A stretch of DNA of 7,271 nucleotides from Prevotellaceae bacterium. GTDB taxonomy: Bacteria; Bacteroidota; Bacteroidia; Bacteroidales; Paludibacteraceae. The first letter of the stretch is position 1. Every line of letters begins with the position of its first letter. Location of the stretch: contig JAITNR010000033.1 of NCBI GenBank assembly GCA_031290375.1, forward strand, positions 1 through 7,271, read 5' to 3'. This document shows, piece by piece, positions 1 through 5,103 of this stretch. Made by a program: the position numbers and the translations under genes. Below the pieces are notes generated by a model. It was given only the letters and a program-made list of their open reading frames with translations, was not told where the DNA came from and searched no databases.

Positions 1-38
1 CAAAAGTAGCGAAAAAAATCAAAAGTAGCGAAAAAAAT
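1..38. repeat. Tandem duplication of a 19-bp unit
   Basis: Two perfect back-to-back copies of CAAAAGTAGCGAAAAAAAT lie at 1-19 and 20-38. The copy number to the left is unknown because the window starts at the first copy. On the minus strand the duplication covers the last codons and the stop of the short open frame at 19-144, so it may have arisen by slippage at the end of a former gene. Confidence 0.85.
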
Positions 39-144
39 CAATCCGTTCCCTCATTTCGTCGAACACGTCCGCGGAAATGTAGCGGGTTCCGGTTCTCGGA
101 TAAGTTATTAGCTTCGCTTTATGTGGTATAACACATAAAGCGAA
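19..144 (-). pseudogene. Possible 3' remnant of an unidentified protein gene
   Basis: The minus strand is open for 41 codons between a TAA at 147-145 and a TGA at 21-19. The last part reads like real protein, with the segments YPRTGTRYISADVF and DEMRERIDFFRYF before the stop. There is no start codon other than one ATG deep inside. The upstream end (FALCVIPHKAK) is encoded by the palindrome at 113-144, so the natural reading frame appears to have been replaced there by repeat DNA. I do not recognise the family. It could be the tail of a lost gene, a coding-like piece of a dispersed repeat, or chance. No promoter is visible upstream on this strand. Confidence 0.25.
113..144. repeat. Hairpin with a perfect 13-bp stem
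   Basis: TTCGCTTTATGTG (113-125) pairs perfectly with CACATAAAGCGAA (132-144) around the loop GTATAA. Part of it (GGTATAACACATAA, 125-138) recurs inverted at 162-178 with a 3-base insertion, immediately beside the long inverted repeat. It has no T-tract and does not look like a terminator. It appears to belong to the same repeat complex as 172-284. Confidence 0.8.
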
Positions 145-171
145 TTATGTTGTGTAGACAGTTATGTGTTA

Positions 172-284
172 TTATACCTTAAATCCGCAAATAAATTCTA
201 AAAAAATTAGCAAAGTGTTTTAAACTTTTAGTTTTCAACACTTTGCTAATTTTTTTAGAATTTATTTGCGGATTTAAGGTATAA
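172..284. repeat. Perfect 48-bp inverted repeat (MITE-like hairpin)
   Basis: The left arm 172-219 is the exact reverse complement of the right arm 237-284, around a 17-base centre (220-236). AAAC 222-225 and GTTT 231-234 can extend the stem further. The outer ends read TTATACC and GGTATAA. There is no coding capacity. TA dinucleotides at both edges would suit a TA-targeting miniature inverted-repeat element, but because they lie inside the arms this cannot be shown from the sequence. A folded structural RNA or a bidirectional transcription block are alternatives. Confidence 0.85.
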
Positions 285-311
285 ATATTTTTTTATACTT
301 TTTAAAATTCT

Positions 312-342
312 GGATTGCTTTGGCAATACTCGCGCAATGACG
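312..342. repeat. Dispersed GGATTGCTT...GCAATGACG repeat, copy 1
   Basis: The sequence runs from GGATTGCTTTGG to CGCGCAATGACG. This matches the short, partly palindromic intergenic repeat widely seen in bacterial genomes, whose consensus resembles GGATTGCTTCG...CTCGCAATGACG. A second, differently decayed copy lies at 723-750. It is intergenic and non-coding. Confidence 0.6.
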
Positions 343-394
343 AAACTGTATGCTGTTCTATTCATAATTTTCAATTAATTAAACACAACAAAGG

Positions 395-418
395 CAGTCT
401 GTTGTTGTTAACAGGCTG
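395..418 (-). terminator. Stem-loop downstream of the small minus-strand ORF; weak terminator candidate
   Basis: CAGTCTGTT (395-403) pairs with AACAGGCTG (410-418) over nine base pairs, with one G-T wobble and a 6-base loop. On the minus strand it lies 33 bases past the stop of the small ORF at 451-561. The bases that follow (CCTTTGTTGTGTTT) are T-rich but not a clean T-tract, so the hairpin is clear while its role as a terminator is only possible. Confidence 0.35.
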
Positions 419-450
419 TATATCAGGTAGACAGACAGAAAAACACGTAA

Positions 451-561
451 CTACTTGACAATCAACGACTTGGGGGGGGGCAACTCGCTCATAATCAATG
501 AGTTACGGGCTTTTTCTGCCCGTAACGCTATAATCATTAACATTTGCGAGTAACCTGTCAT
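451..561 (-). CDS. Small ORF of 36 residues behind a good promoter; unknown function, may be non-coding
   Basis: It begins with ATG at 561-559 and ends with TAG at 453-451. The predicted peptide starts MTGYSQMLMIIALRAEK and ends SELPPPKSLIVK. A well-formed Bacteroidota promoter (610-641) lies upstream, giving a leader of roughly 40 bases. The codons for PPP are a run of nine C on this strand, where slippage would change the frame. The KSLIVK end resembles the last residues of T9SS type A sorting domains, but the rest of such a domain (about 70 residues with conserved Gly and Tyr) is absent. The region also folds into a stem-loop (502-526). It could be a true small peptide, a small RNA, or a decayed 3' end of a secreted-protein gene. 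I do not recognise a family. Confidence 0.25.
   Translation of the reverse strand: MTGYSQMLMIIALRAEKARNSLIMSELPPPKSLIVK
472..480. repeat. G9 homopolymer tract
   Basis: Nine consecutive G occur in a strongly AT-rich spacer; on the minus strand it is C9 within the 36-codon ORF at 451-561. Tracts of this length can vary by slippage. In this ORF a change of one base would replace the last six codons. Confidence 0.7.
502..526. repeat. Stem-loop with a perfect 9-bp stem
   Basis: GTTACGGGC (502-510) pairs with GCCCGTAAC (518-526) around TTTTTCT. A second small dyad, CTCAT/ATGAG, lies directly beside it. Both fall inside the presumed short minus-strand transcript. There is no T-tract after the stem on either strand, so it is structure within an RNA rather than a terminator. 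Confidence 0.7.
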
Positions 562-609
562 ATTTTTGAATTATCTACTTTTATCTTTTTTTGTTTATGA
601 AATCAGCTG

Positions 610-641
610 CAAAGGTAGATGAATTTTTTTGATTGTGCAAA
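610..641 (-). promoter_or_regulatory. Bacteroidota-type promoter firing leftward
   Basis: Read on the minus strand, TTTG (641-638) is followed after 20 bases by TACCTTTG (617-610). This matches the Bacteroidota -33/-7 consensus TTTG and TAnnTTTG with suitable spacing. The expected transcript start is near 603. The only thing downstream is the 36-codon ORF at 451-561 and its hairpins, so this promoter implies a short transcript of unknown function. Confidence 0.6.
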
Positions 642-659
642 TTTATTTTTTTACAAAAT

Positions 660-675
660 TTCTGAAATTTCAGAA
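660..675. promoter_or_regulatory. Perfect 16-bp palindrome upstream of the leftward promoter; possible operator
   Basis: TTCTGAAATTTCAGAA is its own reverse complement. It sits 18 bases upstream of the -33 box of the leftward promoter, where an activator could bind. It is also short and AT-rich, so it may be fortuitous. No regulator gene is present in the window to link to it. Confidence 0.3.
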
Positions 676-722
676 TTGACATATTTGGTTCTGTAAATTG
701 TGAGAATTGTGTAAAATGTATT

Positions 723-750
723 CCGGCTTGCTTCGTTCCTCGCAATGACG
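723..750. repeat. Dispersed ...GCTTCGTTCCTCGCAATGACG repeat, copy 2
   Basis: CCGGCTTGCTTCG is followed by TTCCTCGCAATGACG, close to the consensus of the same dispersed intergenic repeat as 312-342. Translated on the minus strand it gives the peptide SLRGTKQAG, a familiar spurious product of this repeat, so the 62-codon frame covering 581-769 on that strand is not treated as a gene. Confidence 0.65.
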
Positions 751-762
751 AAAAGGAATGTC

Positions 763-839
763 TGAACAATGAATAATGAGTGCGTTATCTGCATACTTAT
801 TTTATTTCATTTTGCTATTACCCCATTATTCATTGTTCA
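763..839. repeat. Inverted repeat with 16-bp arms
   Basis: TGAACAATGAATAATG (763-778) is the perfect reverse complement of CATTATTCATTGTTCA (824-839), separated by 45 bases with no coding content. A related word, AATGAACAATG, appears in the right spacer near 6801, suggesting a repeat family in intergenic DNA of this genome. Confidence 0.75.
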
Positions 840-893
840 TTATTAATTATTAATGGTGTCTCAAAAAAAGTTTTGCCACAAAAAGAGGGAATA

Positions 894-925
894 TTTGGTC
901 ATTTGACTTAAAAATGGTAACTTTG
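894..925 (+). promoter_or_regulatory. Bacteroidota-type promoter of the glycosyltransferase gene block
   Basis: TTTG (894-897) is followed by 20 bases and then TAACTTTG (918-925), a full match to TTTG-N20-TAnnTTTG. The expected transcript start is near 932. This leaves a leader of about 20 bases before the ATG at 954 and makes the TTG at 933 an unlikely start. Confidence 0.65.
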
Positions 926-953
926 CGAACTTTTGTATCTATTGAAAAAAAAA

Positions 954-1679
954 ATGGTATCTGTTTGTATATCAACATATAATGGAGAGAAATATATTCG
1001 CCGACAAGTTGAATCCATCCTAATTCAGTTGTCGGAGGATGATGAGGTCGTCATTTCAGACGACAATTCAACAGACAGTACCGTTGAAATTTTACACTCT
1101 TTTAACGATACAAGGATAAAAATAATTAAAAACCAAACTGATTTTTTGCAAAAATACACATACGAAAAAATAACTGAAAATTTTGAAAATGCGATAACTA
1201 ACACAAAAGGCAACTTGATTTTTCTTTCCGACCAAGACGATGTGTGGCATGAGAATAAAGTTGCTCTGGCAAAAGCGAAAATTGGTGATAATTTGGCTCT
1301 TATTCACGATTGCAGAGTAGTTGATGAGAACGGAAGTGAAATTTACCCCTCTTATTTTCAGCATATTAAGGCAAAAAGGGGAGTTATTGCAAATATCATA
1401 AAATGTTCGTATTTAGGCTGTTGTATGGTTTTAAATAGAGATATTTTGCAAAAAGCCATGCCTTTTCCCAAAAAAGTGCCACACGATTTGTGGCTGGCAT
1501 TAATTGCTGAAAAATTAAATTCTCTGATAATTATTAATAACAAACTAATTGATTATCATAGGCATAGCGAGAGTAGTTCAACATCTGCTTTCAAGAGCGA
1601 CAAGTCGATTTGGTTTAAGTTGTTTTACAGGTATCACATAATTTTTGAATTAATAAAGCGTTTTTTAAAAAGTAATTAA
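954..1679 (+). CDS. Family 2 glycosyltransferase
   Basis: A 241-residue GT-A fold enzyme expected to transfer a sugar from a nucleotide-sugar donor onto a growing glycan at the cytoplasmic face of the membrane. The N-terminus MVSVCISTYNGEKYI is the typical GT2 opening strand. The donor-binding acidic pair is D36-D37 in ISDDNSTDST, and the metal-binding motif is LSDQDDVW at 91-98. The segments HDLW (177-180) and YHRH (201-204) match the C-terminal part of rhamnosyltransferase-like GT2 proteins. No transmembrane segment is evident. The ATG at 954 is chosen over the in-frame TTG at 933 because the protein then starts exactly at the conserved strand and because the TTG would sit at the predicted transcript start. 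An A-rich stretch precedes it, with no Shine-Dalgarno. The donor and acceptor sugars cannot be told. The next glycosyltransferase starts 41 bases later. Confidence 0.9.
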   Translation: MVSVCISTYNGEKYIRRQVESILIQLSEDDEVVISDDNSTDSTVEILHSFNDTRIKIIKNQTDFLQKYTYEKITENFENAITNTKGNLIFLSDQDDVWHENKVALAKAKIGDNLALIHDCRVVDENGSEIYPSYFQHIKAKRGVIANIIKCSYLGCCMVLNRDILQKAMPFPKKVPHDLWLALIAEKLNSLIIINNKLIDYHRHSESSSTSAFKSDKSIWFKLFYRYHIIFELIKRFLKSN

Positions 1680-1684
1680 ATTTA

Positions 1685-1704
1685 GTATTTCAAATCTGAA
1701 ATAC
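1685..1704 (+). other. Intercistronic hairpin between the two glycosyltransferase genes
   Basis: GTATTTCA (1685-1692) pairs perfectly with TGAAATAC (1697-1704) around AATC. There is no following T-tract, so it is not a classical terminator. An AGGA at 1713-1716 after it is the likely ribosome binding site for the GTG start at 1721. It may tune stability or translation of the downstream gene. Confidence 0.5.
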
Positions 1705-1720
1705 CATATTCAAGGAAAAA

Positions 1721-3685
1721 GTGGCAAAAATTCTGCACATTTCAAAATATTATTATCCGTATTACGGCGGAATTGAGGACGTTGCTCAAACAATAGTAGA
1801 TGAACTAAAGCCCTTTCATACTCAGCGGGTTATATGTTTTAATAGTCGCAGGTGCAATGAAAAAACTCAGGTGAATGGTGTGCTTGTTACAAGGGTGTTG
1901 TCTGTTGGTACGTTCGCCTCTCAGCCACTTTCTATCAACTACCGCAGGAAATTAAAACAGGTTATTGACGAGTTTAAGCCCGATTATATCCATTTGCATT
2001 TGCCTAATCCGTTGGTTTCGTTCTTTTTGTTGAGGACTGACTTGCACAATGCAAAACTGGTAATACACTGGCATTCAGATATTTTGGATCATAATCTGAC
2101 TTATTTCGTTTATAAAAATACGGAAAGGAAAATTCTCGCAAAATCGGATAAAATTATTACAACAAGCGAAACTTATTGTCTTAGTTCCAAGCAGTTAAAG
2201 CCTTTTGCTTACAAAACTATGATTCTTCCGAATACAGTTAATGGTAGTAAATTTTTACTTCAAAACGAAGATAATCAGCAAATTACTGATATAAAAAAGA
2301 AATACGGAAATAAAAAAATACTTTTTTTTATAGGACGCCACGTACCGTACAAGGGCATTGATCTGCTGATAGATGCAGAGAAATACATTGATACTGACTG
2401 CGTTATAGTGATTGCAGGAAGCGGAATACTGACTTCGGCACTCAGAGCAAAAGCCAAAAACAGCAACAAAATTGCGTTTATAGGTAGAATTTCAGACGAG
2501 GTTCTGAAACTCCACCTTTATGCGTCTGACATCTTTGTATTCCCGTCATATACGCGCAGCGAGGCGTTTGGTGTGGCTCTTGCCGAGGCTTTGTATTGTG
2601 GATTGCCTGCCGTTTCATTCAATATTGAAGGTAGCGGAACAACTTGGGTAAATAAAGACAATTATTCGGGATATGTAGTTGATAATATGAATGTTAAGGC
2701 TTTTGCTCTGGCTGTTAACAAACTGCTCAAAGATGATGATTTAAGGCAAAAAATGGGCAAAAACGCAAAACTTTGGATTAGGGATAACTTTTTGCAAGAT
2801 AGAATAGTACCGATTTTGGATAATATTTATAAGCCTGACAATCAGAATGTTGTTGCAGAAAATAAAATTAACATTTCAATAGTACTTTACAACAATTCGT
2901 TTGAAAAAGTCAGAGACTTGGTCAATTCACTGAAACAGAACAATAATGCCGGTACAATTTACCTTATAGACAACTCAAAAATGATGCAGCAGGAATTTAT
3001 GCAACTGCCTGTATGTTATATTTTTAATGGTAAAAATATTGGCTATGGACGAGGGCACAACATCGCATTAAAACAAACCCTTTGTGCCGATAACGCTGCC
3101 TATCACCTTGTTATGAATGCAGATGTTAATTTTGACCCGTATATTTTGACCGAGATTGCTGATTATATGCAACAGCATCAAGATGTTGGGGTGCTTATGC
3201 CGAAAGTTTTCTATCCGAATGGCAATATTCAATACCTGTGCCGTCTGCTGCCTACTCCTATTGATTTGATAGTCCGCAGGTTTTTGCCAAAAGCAGTTAT
3301 GAAAAAGCGTGTGGCACGTCTTGAACTGCGAAATACGGACTACAACAGAATTTTGAACATTCCGCATATTTCAGGCTGTTTTATGTTCCTGCGAACCAAT
3401 ATTTTATCGGAAGTGGGACTTTTTGACGAGCGTTATTTTCTATACCTTGAAGATGTAGATTTAACTCGCAGGATTCTGAAACAGGCAAAAACTATTTTTT
3501 ACCCGCAAGTATCTATCATTCACGAACATAGACAAGGCTCGTATAGCAGTATGAAACTGCTTTTGGTGCATATTGTCAGTGCAATTCGGTACTTCAACAA
3601 ATGGGGCTGGATCAACGATTCCGAACGTAATTGGATTAACAAACAGATTTTGAAGCAGTTACAAATTAAAAGTAACGAAAAATAA
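1721..3685 (+). CDS. Two-domain glycosyltransferase: GT4 domain fused to GT2 domain
   Basis: The 654-residue protein has two complete glycosyltransferase domains. Residues 1-370 are a GT-B fold GT4 enzyme: the N-terminal acceptor lobe starts KILHISKYYYPYYGGIE, the donor lobe has GRHVPYKG (205-212) and the EX7E motif EAFGVALAE with E281 and E289. Residues about 383-640 are a GT-A fold GT2 domain of the rhamnosyltransferase (WbbL-like) type, with ISIVLYNNS, NIGYGRGHN (439-447), the metal site NADVNFD (466-472), SGCFMFLR (551-558) and LYLEDVDLTRR (574-584). Each domain has the usual length of a stand-alone enzyme, so this is probably one protein adding two successive sugars. The start is GTG with AGGA four bases upstream; a stop lies just upstream in frame. 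It lies in the same transcript as the GT2 gene before it, probably for a surface polysaccharide. Substrates are not predictable. Confidence 0.9.
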   Translation: MAKILHISKYYYPYYGGIEDVAQTIVDELKPFHTQRVICFNSRRCNEKTQVNGVLVTRVLSVGTFASQPLSINYRRKLKQVIDEFKPDYIHLHLPNPLVSFFLLRTDLHNAKLVIHWHSDILDHNLTYFVYKNTERKILAKSDKIITTSETYCLSSKQLKPFAYKTMILPNTVNGSKFLLQNEDNQQITDIKKKYGNKKILFFIGRHVPYKGIDLLIDAEKYIDTDCVIVIAGSGILTSALRAKAKNSNKIAFIGRISDEVLKLHLYASDIFVFPSYTRSEAFGVALAEALYCGLPAVSFNIEGSGTTWVNKDNYSGYVVDNMNVKAFALAVNKLLKDDDLRQKMGKNAKLWIRDNFLQDRIVPILDNIYKPDNQNVVAENKINISIVLYNNSFEKVRDLVNSLKQNNNAGTIYLIDNSKMMQQEFMQLPVCYIFNGKNIGYGRGHNIALKQTLCADNAAYHLVMNADVNFDPYILTEIADYMQQHQDVGVLMPKVFYPNGNIQYLCRLLPTPIDLIVRRFLPKAVMKKRVARLELRNTDYNRILNIPHISGCFMFLRTNILSEVGLFDERYFLYLEDVDLTRRILKQAKTIFYPQVSIIHEHRQGSYSSMKLLLVHIVSAIRYFNKWGWINDSERNWINKQILKQLQIKSNEK

Positions 3686-3727
3686 TCATCGAATTTATTG
3701 TAAAAAACACCTATTTTTTAATGTTTT

Positions 3728-4330
3728 ATGACTGATATTACGAATTTTTTCACACAAATTAGTTTTGCACAGATTTCGAGTGCATTTATCATTCTCTTTG
3801 CCATCATTGATATCATTGGTGCCATACCATTGATTTTGAGTATTAAATCTAAGGGAATAGATATAAATCCGATAAAAACGACCTGCATAGCGTTAGGATT
3901 GATGGTACTGTTTTTGTTTGCAGGCGAATTGGTTTTAAATATGTTTCACGTTGATATACAGTCATTTGCAGTAGCAGGTTCGTTTGTGCTTTTCATAATG
4001 GCACTAGAAATGATACTTGATATGGAAATTTTTAAAAACAAAGGTCCCAAAAACGTGCTGTCCATAGTACCTATTGCATTCCCACTAATAGCGGGTCCCG
4101 GCTCATTTACGGCACTTATATCGCTCAGAGCTGAATTTTTTATGATAAACATTCTTATAGCATTGATTGCCAATCTATTATTCGTATTTTTCGTATTAAA
4201 AACGACAGGCAAAATCGAAAAGGTACTTGGCAAGGGCGGAATTTATATTTTAAGAAAATTCTTTGGCATAATTCTGCTTGCAATTGCAGTAAAACTGTTT
4301 GCTACAAATCTTCAATATTTGTTTGGTTAA
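3728..4330 (+). CDS. MarC-family integral membrane protein
   Basis: The 200-residue protein is almost entirely hydrophobic, with about six membrane segments (roughly 15-37, 51-71, 78-97, 113-134, 138-157 and 173-194). Family hallmarks are DIIGAIP (28-34, corresponding to the DPxGxxP motif), SIVPIAFPLIAGPGS (112-126) and the C-terminal KFFGIILLAIAVKLFATNL. Length is normal for the family. MarC proteins (formerly UPF0056) are inner-membrane proteins; the name comes from the E. coli multiple-antibiotic-resistance locus, but a role in resistance was not confirmed, and some relatives have been described as amino-acid transporters. The function here is therefore open. It begins 42 bases after the fused glycosyltransferase and is likely co-transcribed with it, without an obvious functional link. 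Confidence 0.9.
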   Translation: MTDITNFFTQISFAQISSAFIILFAIIDIIGAIPLILSIKSKGIDINPIKTTCIALGLMVLFLFAGELVLNMFHVDIQSFAVAGSFVLFIMALEMILDMEIFKNKGPKNVLSIVPIAFPLIAGPGSFTALISLRAEFFMINILIALIANLLFVFFVLKTTGKIEKVLGKGGIYILRKFFGIILLAIAVKLFATNLQYLFG

Positions 4331-4375
4331 TGTGTTTTTGTGTTTGATTTAAACGCGAAGACGGAAATTTGATGT

Positions 4376-5068
4376 TCATTTTCCAATTAAAAATATTACA
4401 GTTTTTTTGTGTAAATCAATTTTGTTTTTTTTCCAATTGCTTATGAATGAAGATTTTATAAACTCATTTGCGGTGGTTATTTCACAGGCAATGCAAAGTT
4501 TGGTTGTCGGCTTAAGGTTTTGGACTATATCCTCGAAGAGTTGATTGTTTCTATACGGTGTTTCTATGAAAATCTGCGTTTGATTTTCAGCAAGAAGCCT
4601 GCTTTCAAGTGTTTTAAGTCTTTGAATGCGTGGGTTTTTGTCTATTGGCAAGTAGCCGCTGAAAGCAAATCCCTGTCCATTAAATCCGCTTGCCATAAGC
4701 GAAAGCAGTATGCTTGAAGGACCAACCAGCGGAACAACAATTGTGCCCTTTTCCTGCGCCAAAGCCACCACCACAGCACCCGGGTCGGCAACACAAGGAC
4801 AACCCGCTTCGGAAATTATACCCATATCATTGCTGTTCAAAAGTTTGACAAAGGAACTAATTGTCTGTAAATCCGTATGTTGATTGAGTTCAAAAAAAGT
4901 CAGTTCGTCAATATTTATTTCCTTATCAATGCTTTTGAGGAATCGCCGGGCAGAACGGAGATTTTCTACAATAAAGTATTTTAACTTCTTGATAATATCA
5001 AAGTTACCTGTGGGCAAAACATTTTCTAATCGGCTGTCGCCAAGAGTAGTAGGGATAAGAAATAACAT
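4376..5068 (-). CDS. RsmI-like SAM-dependent methyltransferase (tetrapyrrole methylase fold)
   Basis: The 230-residue protein belongs to the tetrapyrrole methylase superfamily and is closest to RsmI, which 2'-O-methylates 16S rRNA C1402. Visible signatures are ISEAGCPCVADPG (85-97, compare SDAGTPxISDPG in RsmI), VVPLVGPSSILLSLMASG (111-128), FSGYLP (136-141) and IFIETPYR (166-173, compare IFYESPHR). The N-terminus differs: the GNLxDIxxR segment is absent and the usual AEDTR is VENLR at 34-38. It therefore seems to be the divergent Bacteroidota paralogue rather than canonical RsmI, and its substrate is unsure. It lies 35 bases downstream of dusB on the same strand with no terminator between them, fitting an RNA-modification role. 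It converges on the MarC gene; the 45 bases between the two stops hold no recognisable terminator hairpin. Confidence 0.85.
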   Translation of the reverse strand: MLFLIPTTLGDSRLENVLPTGNFDIIKKLKYFIVENLRSARRFLKSIDKEINIDELTFFELNQHTDLQTISSFVKLLNSNDMGIISEAGCPCVADPGAVVVALAQEKGTIVVPLVGPSSILLSLMASGFNGQGFAFSGYLPIDKNPRIQRLKTLESRLLAENQTQIFIETPYRNNQLFEDIVQNLKPTTKLCIACEITTANEFIKSSFISNWKKNKIDLHKKTVIFLIGK

Positions 5069-5103
5069 TTTAGTTATGAATATTTGAATAAAAAACTGAT
5101 TAC

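Noticed and set aside
581..769. Minus-strand frame of 62 codons starting MFRHSFSSLRGTKQAG
   Set aside because: The first part translates the dispersed GCAATGACG repeat, a common source of spurious proteins, and the rest is AT-rich spacer overlapping the minus-strand promoter.
1..953. CRISPR array or tRNA gene in the left spacer
   Set aside because: The repeats are only two tandem copies or inverted pairs with no regular spacers, and no cloverleaf or CCA end is visible.
3068..3367. Minus-strand frame of 99 codons antisense to the fused glycosyltransferase
   Set aside because: It overlaps the GT2 catalytic region, whose motifs are clear on the plus strand; no family features are visible.
4331..4375. 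Search for a terminator between the converging MarC and methyltransferase genes
   Set aside because: The 45-base gap has T-rich stretches but no stem-loop that I can find; a terminator may overlap coding sequence or termination may be factor dependent.
4520..4717. Plus-strand frame of 65 codons inside the methyltransferase gene
   Set aside because: It lies antisense to a gene with strong family motifs and has no promoter or recognisable protein features.
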